A stretch of DNA of 64,000 nt from Clostridium niameyense (GCF_001243045.1 NZ_LN849007.1:338989-402988); one strand, 5' to 3'. Shown: positions 39,890 through 51,557, numbered from the stretch's first letter. Numbers and translations: made by a program. The notes: generated by a model not told the origin, from the letters alone.

Positions 39890-40118
39890 ATGATAAAGAG
39901 AGTAGATATTAAAGTTTTTTAAAGAGAGGAGGGGCTATGGCTGGAAACCTTCTAAAATTTTAATGTTGAAGTTCGCTTTGGAGTTCTAAGTGTGAAGTTG
40001 AGTAGCATTTAGCGGGGAAGTCTCGATAATACTTACACAAGAGAGCATAGGTATTCTATGTTAACTAGGGTGGTACCGCGGTTAAGTTCGTCCCTTTTAT
40101 AGGGAGGGACTTTTTTTA
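39890..40118 (+). promoter_or_regulatory. T-box riboswitch, phenylalanine specific (specifier UUC)
   Basis: The leader has stem I (TAAAGAGAGTAGA), the specifier TTC at 39972-39974 in the context TTGAAG-TTC-GCTTTGGAG, the T-box core GGTGGTACCGCG at 40069-40080 and a terminator ending in a T run near 40117. The cognate tRNA-Phe(GAA) is at 28890-28965. Confidence 0.93.
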
Positions 40119-40158
40119 TTATAAAAATTAATTATTAATTATAGAAAGGAGTAAAATA

Positions 40159-41178
40159 ATGCGCAATAAACTAGAACAAATAAAAAATAGTGCTATAGAA
40201 GAATTAAAGAAATCTTTAAGTAAAGAAGAATTAGAAAGTTTAAGAGTAAAGTACTTAGGCAAAAAAGGTGAACTTACACAAATTTTAAGAGGAATGGGAA
40301 GATTAACACCGGAGGAAAGACCTATAATAGGTAAAGTTGCTAACGAAATAAGAGAATATATAGATGAGGGAATTAAAAAGGCAGTTAGTGAAATTAAGAA
40401 CAAAGAAAAAGCTTCAAGACTTGAAAAAGAAAAAATAGATATAACTATGCCAGGTAAAAAACAAAGAATAGGCAAAAGAAATCCACTTGATTTAACACTT
40501 GAAAGTATGACAGATATATTTGTATCTATGGGATTTACTATAGAAGAGGGTCCTGAAATAGAGCTTGATAGTTACAATTTTGAAGCATTAAATATTCCTA
40601 AGAATCATCCTGCAAGAGGAGAGCAAGATACTTTTTATATAAATGATAATATAGTTTTAAGAACGCAAACCTCACCAATACAAGTAAGAACTATGGAAAA
40701 GCAAAATCCTCCAATCAAGATGATATCACCAGGAAAAGTATATCGTTCAGATTCAGCAGACGCAACACATTCACCAATATTTTATCAAATGGAAGGTTTA
40801 GTGGTGGATAAAGATATAACTTTTGCAGATCTAAAAGGAACTTTAGAAACTTTTGCAAAGAGAATGTTTGGAGATACAATGAAGACTAAATTTAGACCGC
40901 ATCATTTTCCATTTACAGAACCTTCAGCAGAAATGGATGCTACTTGCTTTGTATGTAATGGAGAAGGGTGTAAAGTATGTAAAGGAAGTGGATGGATTGA
41001 ACTTTTAGGTTGTGGTATGGTTCATCCTCAAGTACTTAGAAATTGTGGAATAGATCCAGAAGTATATAGTGGTTTTGCATTTGGATTTGGTGTAGATAGA
41101 ATGGTTATGATGAAGTACGGAATAGATGATATAAGACTACTTTATGAAAGTGATATGAGATTTTTAAATCAATTTTAA
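40159..41178 (+). CDS. pheS: Phenylalanyl-tRNA synthetase alpha subunit
   Basis: This 339-residue class II subunit has an N-terminal coiled coil (about 1-85) and a catalytic domain containing the conserved [10 protein letters not shown], a [10 protein letters not shown] segment and [12 protein letters not shown] as class II motif 3. The [12 protein letters not shown] loop is usual. The ATG follows AGAAAGGAG. It forms an (alpha-beta)2 enzyme with PheT encoded 22 bp downstream. Confidence 0.98.
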   Translation: MRNKLEQIKNSAIEELKKSLSKEELESLRVKYLGKKGELTQILRGMGRLTPEERPIIGKVANEIREYIDEGIKKAVSEIKNKEKASRLEKEKIDITMPGKKQRIGKRNPLDLTLESMTDIFVSMGFTIEEGPEIELDSYNFEALNIPKNHPARGEQDTFYINDNIVLRTQTSPIQVRTMEKQNPPIKMISPGKVYRSDSADATHSPIFYQMEGLVVDKDITFADLKGTLETFAKRMFGDTMKTKFRPHHFPFTEPSAEMDATCFVCNGEGCKVCKGSGWIELLGCGMVHPQVLRNCGIDPEVYSGFAFGFGVDRMVMMKYGIDDIRLLYESDMRFLNQF

Positions 41179-41200
41179 AATAATAGGGAGGTATTAATTT

Positions 41201-43579
41201 ATGCTAGTTCCAATAAAATGGTTAAAAGATTATGTTAATATAGATATTTCACCAAATGAATTAGGAGATATGCTTACATTATCCGGTTCTAAGGTTGAAG
41301 AAGTTATAACTACAGGAGACGAAGTACAAAATGTAGTTACAGGAAAAATAGAAAAGATAGAGAAACATCCTAATGCAGATAAATTATCTGTATGTAGTGT
41401 TAATATAGATAAAGAAGAGAATATACAGATAGTAACAGCAGCTACTAATATGAAAGAACAAGATATTATTCCAGTAGCATTGCATGGTGCTTCATTACAT
41501 GGTGGACTAAAGATAAAAAAGGGTAAATTAAGGGGAGAAGTTTCAGAAGGAATGTTTTGTTCTGAAGAAGAACTAGGATTAGCTGGAGATGAACCAGTAT
41601 ATGGTCTTATGATTCTTCCAAAAGACACTCCTTTAGGTGTAGATATAAAAAAAGTTTTAGATATGGAAAGTGCTACTATAGATTTTGAGATTACATCTAA
41701 TAGACCAGATTGTTTAAGTGTAATAGGTATAGCAAGAGAAACAGCAGCAACTTTAAATACTAAATATACTATGCCAAATACGGAATACAAAGCATCTTGT
41801 ATCGAAAATATAAATGATATGTTAAAAGTAGATGTAAAAGATACTTTATGCAGAAGATATATGGCAAGGGGAATTAAAGATGTAAAAATAACTCAATCTC
41901 CAGGATGGATGCAGGAAAGATTATTAGAAGCTGGAGTAAAACCTGTAAATAATATAGTTGATATAACTAATTTTGTTATGGTTGAATTAGGTCAACCAAT
42001 GCATGCTTTTGATAGAAGAGAAATAAAAACTAACAATATAGTTGTAGAAAAATCAAAACAAAATGAAAAGTTTATTACATTAGATGAAGTAGAAAGAGAA
42101 CTAGATGAGAATATACTTTGTATAAAAGATGGTAGTAACACAGTTGCCATAGCAGGTATAATGGGTGGATTAAATTCAGAAGTAAAAGAAGATACCAATG
42201 AAGTAATATTAGAATGTGCAAATTTTGATGGAACTAATATAAGAATATCTTCAAAAAAATTATCTTTAAGAACAGATGCATCCTCTAAATTTGAAAAAGA
42301 TTTAGATCCCAATTTAGTACAATTAGCTATGGATAGAGCTTGTGCTTTAATAGAAGAATTAGATGCAGGAAAAGTAATGGAAGGAACTATAGATATATAC
42401 AATGAAAAGGTAGAACCTCACACTTTAACTGTAGATAGTAATTGGATAAATAAATTTTTGGGAACTAATTTATCAAAAGAAGAAATGAAGAATTGTTTAG
42501 ATAGGTTAGAATTATCAACAAATATAAATGGAGATATGTTAAAGATTAATGTACCTACATTTAGATGTGATCTAAATATAAAAGAAGATATAGCAGAAGA
42601 AGTTGCAAGAATATATGGATATAATAATATACCAACTACTACTATAAAAAGTGTTAGCTCTAAAGCAGGAAAAAATGAAAAACAAAAACTAGAAGAAGAA
42701 GTTATTAATACTTTAATATCTAGTGGATTAAATCAATCTATAAGTTATTCTTTTGTAAGTCCTAAAGTTTTTGATAAAGTATTAGTAACTGATGAAAGCC
42801 CTTTAAGAAAGGTAGTTAAAATAAAGAATCCATTAGGAGAAGATTTTAGTATAATGAGAACTACAACTATACCTTCTATGATGGAAGCTTTAGCTAGAAA
42901 CTATTCAAGAAATAATGATTATGCAGCTTTATTTGAAATAGGTAAGATATATATTCCTAATGAAGATGCAAATAAACTTCCAGAAGAAAAAAATATACTA
43001 ACTATAGGATTATATGGTAATGTAGATTACTATAATTTAAAAGGTATAGTTGAGAATGTATTAGAGGTATTTGGAATAGAAAATTATAAATTAAAAAGAG
43101 AAGAAGAAAACCCAACTTTCCATCCAGGGAGAACAGCAATTCTTAATATAAAGAAAAAATATGTAGGTATATTAGGGGAAGTTCATCCAGATGTTGAGGA
43201 TAATTATGGTATAGAAGAAAGATGTTATATAGCAGAATTAAATTTAGATGAACTATATAAACAATCTAATTTAAAAAAAGAATATAAACCATTACCAAAA
43301 TTTCCAGCGGTGACTAGAGATTTAGCTGTAATTATAGATAAGGAAGTAATGGTTCAAGAAATAGAAAATATCATAAAAAATCAAGGTGGTAATATTTTAG
43401 AAAGTTTTACTTTATTTGATGTATATACTGGAAAGCAAATACCAGAAGGAAAGAAAAGTATAGCTTACTCAATAATTTATAGAAGAATTGATAAAACTTT
43501 AAAAGATGAGGAAGTAAATAAAGTTCATAATAAAATTGTAACAACTTTAGAAAATAGATTAGGAGCACAACTTAGATAA
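41201..43579 (+). CDS. pheT: Phenylalanyl-tRNA synthetase beta subunit
   Basis: This 792-residue subunit has an EMAP-like tRNA-binding domain (about 40-150; [17 protein letters not shown]), B3/B4 editing and B5 domains (the latter near 400-475), the catalytic-like core, and a C-terminal anticodon-binding FDX-ACB domain (about 700-792; [13 protein letters not shown]). The length is normal. The ATG follows AGGGAGGT. Confidence 0.98.
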   Translation: MLVPIKWLKDYVNIDISPNELGDMLTLSGSKVEEVITTGDEVQNVVTGKIEKIEKHPNADKLSVCSVNIDKEENIQIVTAATNMKEQDIIPVALHGASLHGGLKIKKGKLRGEVSEGMFCSEEELGLAGDEPVYGLMILPKDTPLGVDIKKVLDMESATIDFEITSNRPDCLSVIGIARETAATLNTKYTMPNTEYKASCIENINDMLKVDVKDTLCRRYMARGIKDVKITQSPGWMQERLLEAGVKPVNNIVDITNFVMVELGQPMHAFDRREIKTNNIVVEKSKQNEKFITLDEVERELDENILCIKDGSNTVAIAGIMGGLNSEVKEDTNEVILECANFDGTNIRISSKKLSLRTDASSKFEKDLDPNLVQLAMDRACALIEELDAGKVMEGTIDIYNEKVEPHTLTVDSNWINKFLGTNLSKEEMKNCLDRLELSTNINGDMLKINVPTFRCDLNIKEDIAEEVARIYGYNNIPTTTIKSVSSKAGKNEKQKLEEEVINTLISSGLNQSISYSFVSPKVFDKVLVTDESPLRKVVKIKNPLGEDFSIMRTTTIPSMMEALARNYSRNNDYAALFEIGKIYIPNEDANKLPEEKNILTIGLYGNVDYYNLKGIVENVLEVFGIENYKLKREEENPTFHPGRTAILNIKKKYVGILGEVHPDVEDNYGIEERCYIAELNLDELYKQSNLKKEYKPLPKFPAVTRDLAVIIDKEVMVQEIENIIKNQGGNILESFTLFDVYTGKQIPEGKKSIAYSIIYRRIDKTLKDEEVNKVHNKIVTTLENRLGAQLR

Positions 43580-43688
43580 TGTTATTAAAATGTTGTTTTA
43601 TATAATGCTATTTTATGATAGAATTAGTGTTAGATAATAAATATACTAAAATACATTTATAATAGCAAATGTCTAAGAGGGTGTATTC

Positions 43689-44297
43689 ATGAATATTATA
43701 ACGGTTAAAATAAATGGAGTTGAATATAATTTAAAAGGTGAGGAGCAAGAAGATTATTTACATAAAGTAGCAAGGTATGTAGACAAAAAGGTAGAAGAAA
43801 TTTTAGAAAATAATCCTAAGCTTAGCACTTCTTCAGCTTCAATTTTAACAGCTATAAATGCTGCAGACGAAAAATTTAAAACTGAAGAGCAATTTTCTGA
43901 TATGAAAAAACAGTTTAACAATTTTAAAGTTCAATTTGAAAAATTGGAATCATTAAAAAATCAGGAAATAGAGAAACTACAAAGTTTATTAGAAGAACAA
44001 AATAAAGAAAACGAAAGATTAAAAAATAAGTTAATAGAATTAAAACACCAAGATTCTAGTGATAAAAAAGAAGAAGAAGAAATAAACAAAATGAAAGTAG
44101 AAATGGATTTAATGCAAGATACGGCTAAAAAATATATGGAGGCGACTAATAAGTATAAATCTCAATCAAAAGAATTAAAGTTTCAAATACAATCTGCTAA
44201 ATATAAAATAATGGATTTAGAAAAAAAATTATTAGATAGCCAAGTTAGTTTAGCTAAAGAAAAAAAACAAAATAATCCATTAAAGGTTAAAGGGTAA
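43689..44297 (+). CDS. zapA: Cell division protein ZapA, extended form
   Basis: This 202-residue protein starts with a ZapA domain (about 1-90; TVKINGVEYNLKGEEQEDYL, VARYVDKKVEEI). ZapA bundles FtsZ at the division ring. It continues into a long K/E/Q-rich coiled coil (about 70-200), so it is roughly twice the size of minimal ZapA, as is usual for clostridia. The ATG follows AAGAGGGTG. It is the last housekeeping gene before the DUF11 cluster. Confidence 0.88.
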   Translation: MNIITVKINGVEYNLKGEEQEDYLHKVARYVDKKVEEILENNPKLSTSSASILTAINAADEKFKTEEQFSDMKKQFNNFKVQFEKLESLKNQEIEKLQSLLEEQNKENERLKNKLIELKHQDSSDKKEEEEINKMKVEMDLMQDTAKKYMEATNKYKSQSKELKFQIQSAKYKIMDLEKKLLDSQVSLAKEKKQNNPLKVKG

Positions 44298-44323
44298 CTA
44301 AATTTAATTTAGTTACCCTTTTT
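44292..44323. terminator. Terminator after zapA
   Basis: A 13-bp stem (44292-44304 with 44306-44318) is followed by TTTTT. The zapA stop lies inside it. It also marks the boundary to the minus-strand cluster. Confidence 0.88.
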
Positions 44324-44356
44324 AAATAAAAGTCATGACGTTTTATTTAATATAAA

Positions 44357-47300
44357 TCATTTTAGACAATAAGGAAATTCCCCTGATGGGTTTATTAAAT
44401 TTGTAACTACTAAAATATTTATATCTAAAGTTATTGATCCAATATCTGCATTTTCTATTAATATAGAAAATTTATCCTCACCTAAAAAATTTACCTTTGG
44501 TGTATATCTAAAAATACCTTTTTCATTAATAGAGGCATATCCATTAGAAGGATAAGTTTCTATTGAATATGATAAGGAATTTGAAGAAATATTAGCGGAT
44601 ATAATTTTCTCAACAAGTGGTATATTTTTAGCAGTTTTATAGACCATATTTTTAAATGCTAGTGGATTAATAGTAGTATTGTTAGTTGCAAGATTAACAG
44701 TATTACTATTAATGGTATTAGTTAAATTTCCAACGGGACTAGTAAATGAATAATTTATAGTAAAGAAATTAGGATAAATTCCACCATTACTTGAAGCAGA
44801 GGTTACTTTAACTGAATATTTAATAATTATAGAGGTGCTAGTTGGTATAGCATCCAACTCAATAGGATTATTAAAGGCTGAATCTGGATAAAGGTCCCCA
44901 TTGATAGTTAATGAATTTGATACAAATGATAAACCTTTAGGTAACTTAGTTGAAAAAGTAGCAGTATTAATGAGGGTAGAAGTACTATTTGTAACTGTAG
45001 CTGTGAAAGATGCGGTATCACCTACTACAACAAAGTATTTATTAGATTTTAAGTTTAACGTTGGATGTATAATAATAGATGGGGAATAGACTTTAACAGG
45101 ATTACTATTGATATTACCTGTATTTTCACCTAAAGCGTTTTGAAATTTATAATTCACTTTAACTAAATTTTCATATGTGTTTCCAGTGGTAGGCTCAGCT
45201 TCCACAATTGCAGTAAATTTAATGGTGCTACTATTTCCATGATTTAAGGTACCTACAGAAACATTAGTAATAGGATTATTAGAAGAAATACCATCAATGG
45301 TTAATGAAGAAGTTTTATAGGATAAACCTTTAGGCAACATATCACTTAAAATTATATCATAAATGGAATTAGTATTAGTGTTAGTAGTTGGATTACTAAT
45401 AGTAGCTGTATATTCTATGGTGTCTCCTATAGAAGTTACATAGGTTTTATTAGCGCTTAATACAACTGTGGCCCTAATAGGAATATTAATAGTTATACTA
45501 TCTGTATTACTTCTAAGAGTATAATTTAATTTTCCTGCAACGCTTTGAAAATCATAATTTAAAGTAAAGGTATTAGGATAAGTTAATCCATCATTTGGAA
45601 CAGAATCAACATGAGCTGAATATTTAACTACAACAGCATTACCGTTTGTAATATTACCCAAAGAAATATTACTTTCAAGGGATGTAGCTGGATTTGGAGT
45701 ATCATTGATGGTTAAAGTATTTGGAATAAAGGATAAACCATTTGGCAGGCCATTGTTAAAGATAGCATTTTCAATTTCAGTAGCATTATTATTAGTAATT
45801 GTAGCAGTATATTCAATAGTATCTCCAAGCACTACAGAGGAAACATTAGAAGTTAAGTTTAATGTTGGTTTTACCACAATAGAAGATGAATAAATAGTAT
45901 TAGAATTACTATTAGCTGTATTGGATTGTTGTCCAACAGGGCTATTAAATTTATAAGTTAAGGTAGATTGATTTACATATTCAAATCCAGTAGGGGGTTC
46001 TGTATTTACGTCAGCTGTAAATTTAATAACAGTAGTTCCACCATGAATTAATTGATTAGGTATATTTATTCCGGTTGTTGGAGAATCGCTTGAATTGTTA
46101 CCATCAATTGTTAAGGTACCGGTTTTATAAGATAAACCATTAGGTAATGAGTCAGTTAAAACCATATCTGTCATGGCATTAGTATTTACATTACTGGAAT
46201 CATTAGTAATAGATATAGTATATTCTACAGTATCTGTTCCTGAAGTTACTATTTTTTTATTAGCAATTTTATTAATAGTAGGATTTATAATTATTGCATT
46301 TGTATATATAGAATAACCAGGACTTGTATATTCATTATTATATGGAATTGAACCAAAAGTAGCTTGATATGCAACCTTTGCAAAGTTTTCATATTTTTCA
46401 CCACTGCCTGGAGCAGAGTTTACATCAGCAGTAAATAAAATTTCATGAGTTTCACTAGGAGCCATTGTACCTAAAGAAACACCAGTTGTAACAATATTAG
46501 ATGAATTATTGCTGCCATCAACAGATACACTATTGTTAGAAAAAGAGAGACCGTTAGGAAGTACATCAGTTATTAGTACATTATTCACAGTGACATTAGA
46601 ATTATTAGTAACATTTATAGTATATTGTACTGTATCTCCAGTAGGATTGACAATTTTTTTTGTAGAGGTTTTAGAGATATCTACAGGAGCTGAATATAGA
46701 GTGATACTTCTACTATATTTGTCCCCTGTATAATCTCCGCCAATAAGATTAGCAAATTTATAGTATACATCTCCATAGACTACGTATTGGTTAGGATATT
46801 TAATTGGTTTAGCATAAACTTGAGCCAAGGCTTCTACTGTTATACTTTTTCCTACTTCTAATCCAGAAAGGGCAAATCCTTCATCTATACTAATATGACC
46901 TTGATTAACACCATCAACTGTTACAGAATCAAGTACACCCGTTAATCCATAAGGTAAAGCAGCTTTTATTAATATATAGTTGGCATCTGCTTCTCCAGAA
47001 TTTGAAATACGCATTGTAATTTTAAATGTATCACCAATAGACCCTAACATATATTTAGATACATTTATTAAAATAACTATACTAGGAGATTTTATAGTAG
47101 TTACCAGAGCAAATGCATTAGGATAATAGCTATCATTGGAAGTCTGAAATTTTAAAATTGCCTGCTTTTGAGAATTAGTTATATTAGATTCAATATCTAT
47201 ATTTGTAATATCCCATCCTTGACGACCTCCAGAAACATTTGTAGCTGTTAATATATCATGGTTTCTATTACCAAAGGTTCCTGATGTATCTATAGATCCA

Positions 47301-48118
47301 TTATTACCATTAATTTGAGAACCAAAGAAATTATCATCTGGGTTATTAGGACCAGATAATGCCGTCAAATTGGAGGAGTCAGGACCAAATAAAACTTGAT
47401 CTCCTTTTACATCAGCGGAAGCTTGCATGGCACTTACTAAAAATCTTGCAGTATTTGCTCTAGGAGATGGTTTAGTTTCAAAATTTGTAAAAGTTGTTTC
47501 ATAATTATCAGAGGTATTTATATGATCAAGACCATAATAAAAATTTATATATCTTGAATCGTATAGTTCAGGATTTTTGTAGATTACTACTAGAGTCCAA
47601 CCACAACAGTTATATACATTATTAGAGGGGGAAGTTGTGCCTACAACTTGGCTAACTGTATAAGTTCCATTTCCAGCAGGAGCAACATATTTAGTAACAT
47701 TCGCCATGTGGGAGTATAAAGAAACACTGGGATATGGTTGTGCATAATTAGTTTTATCAGCACTTAGATTACGTGGAGTGGGATTATTTGGGGCTGTAAA
47801 TTTAATTTTATTATTTGGAGCGGAACTTAAATCAGTTCCTGGAACTACGTAAGTGCCACCCCATATCAAATAGGCAAATTGAATTTCATTTCCTGAACCT
47901 AAATTTAAGATAGCTGAAGAAGAATTTTCAGATATATTTAAGGTAGTGCCAGCAGGGTAAGTAGGTACAGTAAGACCTGTATTAGTGGTTATAAATGCAC
48001 CAATAGCATCAGCGGTACCCATATCTTGACTATCTCGAGCTTTACTAAGTCCTAGGGTATTGCCTATAAATGTAATATTACCATTAATAACATTATTATA
48101 ACGAGACTCTAAAGCCAT
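44357..48118 (-). CDS. DUF11-repeat spore-surface-like protein A (6 repeats)
   Basis: This 1253-residue member of the local paralogous family has an N-terminal family domain (about 1-345) with NGNITFIGNTLGLSK, an LIWGGTY strand, NCCGWTLVVIYKNP, GDQVLFGPDSSNLT, FFGSQING and GGRQGWDITN. Six diverged DUF11 repeats follow (each with GDTxxYT...NxLPxGLSY), then an Ig/cadherin-like domain (YPSNGYASINEKG, YTPKVNFLGED) and the tail EFPYCLK with one cysteine. There is no signal peptide, membrane segment or sorting motif. The ATG follows AAAGGAAGTG. A sigma-K-like -10 box lies 31 bp upstream. I infer a spore-surface or appendage role; the biochemical function is unknown. Confidence 0.85.
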   Translation of the reverse strand: MALESRYNNVINGNITFIGNTLGLSKARDSQDMGTADAIGAFITTNTGLTVPTYPAGTTLNISENSSSAILNLGSGNEIQFAYLIWGGTYVVPGTDLSSAPNNKIKFTAPNNPTPRNLSADKTNYAQPYPSVSLYSHMANVTKYVAPAGNGTYTVSQVVGTTSPSNNVYNCCGWTLVVIYKNPELYDSRYINFYYGLDHINTSDNYETTFTNFETKPSPRANTARFLVSAMQASADVKGDQVLFGPDSSNLTALSGPNNPDDNFFGSQINGNNGSIDTSGTFGNRNHDILTATNVSGGRQGWDITNIDIESNITNSQKQAILKFQTSNDSYYPNAFALVTTIKSPSIVILINVSKYMLGSIGDTFKITMRISNSGEADANYILIKAALPYGLTGVLDSVTVDGVNQGHISIDEGFALSGLEVGKSITVEALAQVYAKPIKYPNQYVVYGDVYYKFANLIGGDYTGDKYSRSITLYSAPVDISKTSTKKIVNPTGDTVQYTINVTNNSNVTVNNVLITDVLPNGLSFSNNSVSVDGSNNSSNIVTTGVSLGTMAPSETHEILFTADVNSAPGSGEKYENFAKVAYQATFGSIPYNNEYTSPGYSIYTNAIIINPTINKIANKKIVTSGTDTVEYTISITNDSSNVNTNAMTDMVLTDSLPNGLSYKTGTLTIDGNNSSDSPTTGINIPNQLIHGGTTVIKFTADVNTEPPTGFEYVNQSTLTYKFNSPVGQQSNTANSNSNTIYSSSIVVKPTLNLTSNVSSVVLGDTIEYTATITNNNATEIENAIFNNGLPNGLSFIPNTLTINDTPNPATSLESNISLGNITNGNAVVVKYSAHVDSVPNDGLTYPNTFTLNYDFQSVAGKLNYTLRSNTDSITINIPIRATVVLSANKTYVTSIGDTIEYTATISNPTTNTNTNSIYDIILSDMLPKGLSYKTSSLTIDGISSNNPITNVSVGTLNHGNSSTIKFTAIVEAEPTTGNTYENLVKVNYKFQNALGENTGNINSNPVKVYSPSIIIHPTLNLKSNKYFVVVGDTASFTATVTNSTSTLINTATFSTKLPKGLSFVSNSLTINGDLYPDSAFNNPIELDAIPTSTSIIIKYSVKVTSASSNGGIYPNFFTINYSFTSPVGNLTNTINSNTVNLATNNTTINPLAFKNMVYKTAKNIPLVEKIISANISSNSLSYSIETYPSNGYASINEKGIFRYTPKVNFLGEDKFSILIENADIGSITLDINILVVTNLINPSGEFPYCLK

Positions 48119-48148
48119 AAATTCACTTCCTTTGAAGATTACTAATAT

Positions 48149-48175
48149 TATAATATGATAATTATATTAATGTGA
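48149..48175 (-). promoter_or_regulatory. Candidate sigma-K promoter of DUF11 gene A
   Basis: The -10 box CATATTATA (minus strand, 48157-48149) fits CATANNNTA. The dinucleotide 16 bp upstream is TC, not AC; an AC occurs at a 14-bp spacing. The -10 fits well and the -35 is weak. Confidence 0.55.
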
Positions 48176-48293
48176 TATAAGTACAAATTTTTAATGAAAA
48201 AACATAAGAGATTACGTATCTTGTTTTATAAGTATAAATTTTTATATAACAAAGCAAAGTGGTAAAAGAATTAATTTTAGCTTTAATATTTTA

Positions 48294-51200
48294 TTAATTA
48301 AGACAGAATTTGCAATTTAAGAAATCGTAAGGTTTTTTTACTATAATAGTTATAGAAGAGATAGTTGAACCAAGATTTTTATCAGTAGATAATATAGAAA
48401 AACTATCCTCACCTATAAAATCTACTATAGGAGTATATGACCAAGAGTTGTCTGGATTAATTTTAAGATAACCATTAGTAGGATAAGAATGAATACTAGA
48501 ATTCACAGGAGATTTATCTAAATTATCTGCATAAATTTTCTTTTTAATAGGAGTATTTTTATAGGTTATATATATAGAATTTTTAGTACAAAGTGGATTT
48601 AATTGTATGGCGGTAGCAATTTTAGAAATTACATTATTAATATTTGTATTAACACTATAAGAAAGGTTAGTACCAAGTATTGAAAAATTGTATTTTACCG
48701 TAGCTGAATTAGGAAAATTACCACCATCTGGTTCAGTAGTTGCAACCGTTGAAAATTTAACTATAATGGTTTGCTTTGAATTAATATTACCTAAAGGTAC
48801 ACCTTTTGTAAGACAGTCATCTGCAAGGGGAGGGTCTGGAGGATTTCCATTAATAGTTATGCTATTAGGTATATATTGCAAACCAGTAGGTAATAAATCA
48901 GTTAATACAGCAGAAGCAACATTTTGTGAAGTTGGATTTATAATTTTTATAGTGTATTCAATATTAGAATTTTTATCTATAACTATAATGGATTGATTTG
49001 AATTAATAGTGGCAGTTAATAAAATAGGGGCAAATGAGTCTATTGTATTAGTTGTTATAGTACCAGGTAATACTCCAACGGGACTATTTAAGACATAACT
49101 TGCAGTGGCTAAATTTGGATAATTAAGTCCTGTAGAAGGTATTGAATTTACATTAGCTGTGAATTTTACAGTAATAGAATTCTTGGGTAATATATTGCCT
49201 AAAGTTATACTTGTATTAAGATTAAAATTTGAAGGATTCCCATTGATTGTTAAACTATTTGGTATATATATTAACCCAGATGGCAAGATATCAGTTAATT
49301 TAACAGCTGAGATGGTAATTTTATGGGGATTAGAAATAGTTATTATATAGTCAATATTATCTTTTTGAGGAGTTACTACGGTATTAGTCTTATTAGATTG
49401 AATTGATATAGTAGGTTTTACAATATAGTCATTATTAATTATAGTAAGTTTATTACTATAATCTTGAGCAGTTTCGTAAGCTGGTGGAACACCATCTCCT
49501 CCAGGAAGATTCATGTTATAGACTAATTCTGCTTGAATAGTATATTCATAAGTATCAGCAGCATTTGAAGTTACATTAGCAGTAAATTGAATTTTAAGTG
49601 GAGTATTAGGAACTAAAGTTGGAAGATCAATACCTTTTTCAATTGAATTTGTAATAGGTGAATTATTAAGGGTTAATGAATCTTCATTATATGATAAGCC
49701 CAAAGGAAGTTTATTCCCCACAATTTGTAAATTAGGATTAATAGCATTGTACTTAGCTGGATTATTAATTAAAACGGTGTATTCAATAGTATTACCTACA
49801 TTTACAATGTCTTTATTACAAGTTAAGTTAATTGTTGGTTCAGGTATATAATTTGTAGTATCTAGATATACAATGTTACTCATAAAATTGCCATCAACTT
49901 TACCAGTAGGAGTAGAAAAATTATAAGTTAAACTAGCAAAAGTTTTATAACGATTACTTTTAGGTATACCTATTGCAGTGGTGTCAAAGGTAACAATTAC
50001 TTTCTCACCTACATCTACTGCTCCCAAGGATATACCTGTTATTATTGAACCAGAATTAGAAGTACCATTAATAATTACACTTCCTGGCGTAAATGACATT
50101 TCAGGCGAAATATTAGCTTTTAAAATAACATTTTCTGCAGGTAGAGTTCCGGTATTTACAATATATACTTTATAAGATACTATAGCCCCGGTGCTAGCAA
50201 CATATGATCCGCAACTTAAGGCTGAAGTTAAAAAGTTAGGGGAGTTTACATCTATCTGAAATGCAACTGCATTTGGAACATATATGTTGGATGAAGTTTG
50301 ATAACGTATTAAAGCCACGGTTTCAGAGTTTTTTAGAATATTTGATGCATCTACATTAGTAATATCATATCCTTGACGACCAGCAATTATATTTTCTCCA
50401 GTATTATTAGTAGCATTAATAATTTGATTTCTATTACCAAAAGTACCATTAGTATCAGTTTCGCCTAAATCGTTGTTGATTTGAGATGCAAAAAAGTTAT
50501 TTGCTGCGTTTTTAGGCCCAGATAAAGGTGTTAAAGTTTTATTTGGATTAGAACCAAAGAGAACCTGATCTCCACCTATTGTAGCATCTCCACCTATTGC
50601 AGATAAGGCTATTCTAACATTTGTATCTCCACTTGAAGGAGTTTCAAATTGTCCTACAATTTGATTATCAATATAATCATTATTTATTAATACTAATCCA
50701 CCTGCTAAATTTATATATCTAGAGGGCATGGTTGGATTTTTATATATTACAGCTAATGTCCAGCCACAACAATTATCAGAATTATTTGATGCATTTACCG
50801 TACCTAATACATCACCAACTGTATAAGTTCCACTTAATCCTTGTTGAACTAAACTTGTAACATTTCCTTGGCAACTATAAATACCTACGTTACTAGTTTT
50901 ATTAACTTGTTGGAATTTATCGAATATAAAAGTGTATGTTATTGGAGGGGAAGTTGGAATAGTAAATTTAATTGGATCCTTTGTCTTGTGAATATAATTT
51001 ACACCATCAACTTGATAAGTACCACCCCAAAATAATTCAGCATATACAACTTCACTATTACTCGGTAAATTTAATACTGCGGATGAAGAATTTAAGTTCA
51101 TATTTAAAGTAGTGCCGTAAATAGTTGGATAGGTAGGAACATTAAATGAATTATTAGTTGACATAAAAGCTCCTATAGCATTGGCTGTACCAGCATCTTG

Positions 51201-51326
51201 ACTATTATTAGCCTTACTTAATCCTAATGAATTTCCTATAAAAGTGATGCCTCCGTTAATTACTGTAGAATAAATTTCGGGTATCATGTTAATTAAAGGT
51301 GAATAATTATCCTTTTTCATTATCAT
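48294..51326 (-). CDS. DUF11-repeat spore-surface-like protein B (4 repeats)
   Basis: This 1010-residue paralogue starts with a short extra N-terminus (MIMKKDNYSPLINM) before INGGITFIGNSLGLSK. The N-terminal domain has LFWGGTYQV, DNCCGWTLAVIYKNP, GDQVLFGSN and GRQGYDITNVD. About four divergent DUF11 repeats follow, then the Ig/cadherin-like domain (YPTNGYLKINPDNSW) and the tail FLNCKFCLN with a CxxC pair. It is richer in cysteines than gene A. The first ATG follows AAAGGAG by 4 bases; a second ATG six bases later is possible. No secretion signal is present. A sigma-K-like promoter is 38 bp upstream. Confidence 0.85.
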   Translation of the reverse strand: MIMKKDNYSPLINMIPEIYSTVINGGITFIGNSLGLSKANNSQDAGTANAIGAFMSTNNSFNVPTYPTIYGTTLNMNLNSSSAVLNLPSNSEVVYAELFWGGTYQVDGVNYIHKTKDPIKFTIPTSPPITYTFIFDKFQQVNKTSNVGIYSCQGNVTSLVQQGLSGTYTVGDVLGTVNASNNSDNCCGWTLAVIYKNPTMPSRYINLAGGLVLINNDYIDNQIVGQFETPSSGDTNVRIALSAIGGDATIGGDQVLFGSNPNKTLTPLSGPKNAANNFFASQINNDLGETDTNGTFGNRNQIINATNNTGENIIAGRQGYDITNVDASNILKNSETVALIRYQTSSNIYVPNAVAFQIDVNSPNFLTSALSCGSYVASTGAIVSYKVYIVNTGTLPAENVILKANISPEMSFTPGSVIINGTSNSGSIITGISLGAVDVGEKVIVTFDTTAIGIPKSNRYKTFASLTYNFSTPTGKVDGNFMSNIVYLDTTNYIPEPTINLTCNKDIVNVGNTIEYTVLINNPAKYNAINPNLQIVGNKLPLGLSYNEDSLTLNNSPITNSIEKGIDLPTLVPNTPLKIQFTANVTSNAADTYEYTIQAELVYNMNLPGGDGVPPAYETAQDYSNKLTIINNDYIVKPTISIQSNKTNTVVTPQKDNIDYIITISNPHKITISAVKLTDILPSGLIYIPNSLTINGNPSNFNLNTSITLGNILPKNSITVKFTANVNSIPSTGLNYPNLATASYVLNSPVGVLPGTITTNTIDSFAPILLTATINSNQSIIVIDKNSNIEYTIKIINPTSQNVASAVLTDLLPTGLQYIPNSITINGNPPDPPLADDCLTKGVPLGNINSKQTIIVKFSTVATTEPDGGNFPNSATVKYNFSILGTNLSYSVNTNINNVISKIATAIQLNPLCTKNSIYITYKNTPIKKKIYADNLDKSPVNSSIHSYPTNGYLKINPDNSWSYTPIVDFIGEDSFSILSTDKNLGSTISSITIIVKKPYDFLNCKFCLN

Positions 51327-51363
51327 ATAACTCCTTTCTACTTATGTTATAGATACTAATTAA

Positions 51364-51390
51364 TATAATATGATAACTTTTGTGTTATGT
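51364..51390 (-). promoter_or_regulatory. Candidate sigma-K promoter of DUF11 gene B
   Basis: AC (51390-51389), 16 bp, then CATATTATA (51372-51364) on the minus strand. This matches the sigma-K consensus AC-N16-CATANNNTA fully. Confidence 0.7.
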
Positions 51391-51557
51391 TTCATAAATA
51401 TAGATTTAAGCTATTAAGTGTAGATTAGTTTTATAAAAATAAATTTAATTTAAAATTTATATTTTTTATAAAGTAAATTAAAGCATATATATTTCATATA
51501 ATTCAACTTTTGATATCTTAAAAAGAACTGCTAAATATGTAAAATGGTAAATTTATG

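Noticed and set aside
41230-41790. 186-codon antisense frame opposite pheT
   Set aside because: No ribosome binding site and a composition expected from the reverse of an AT-rich coding gene.
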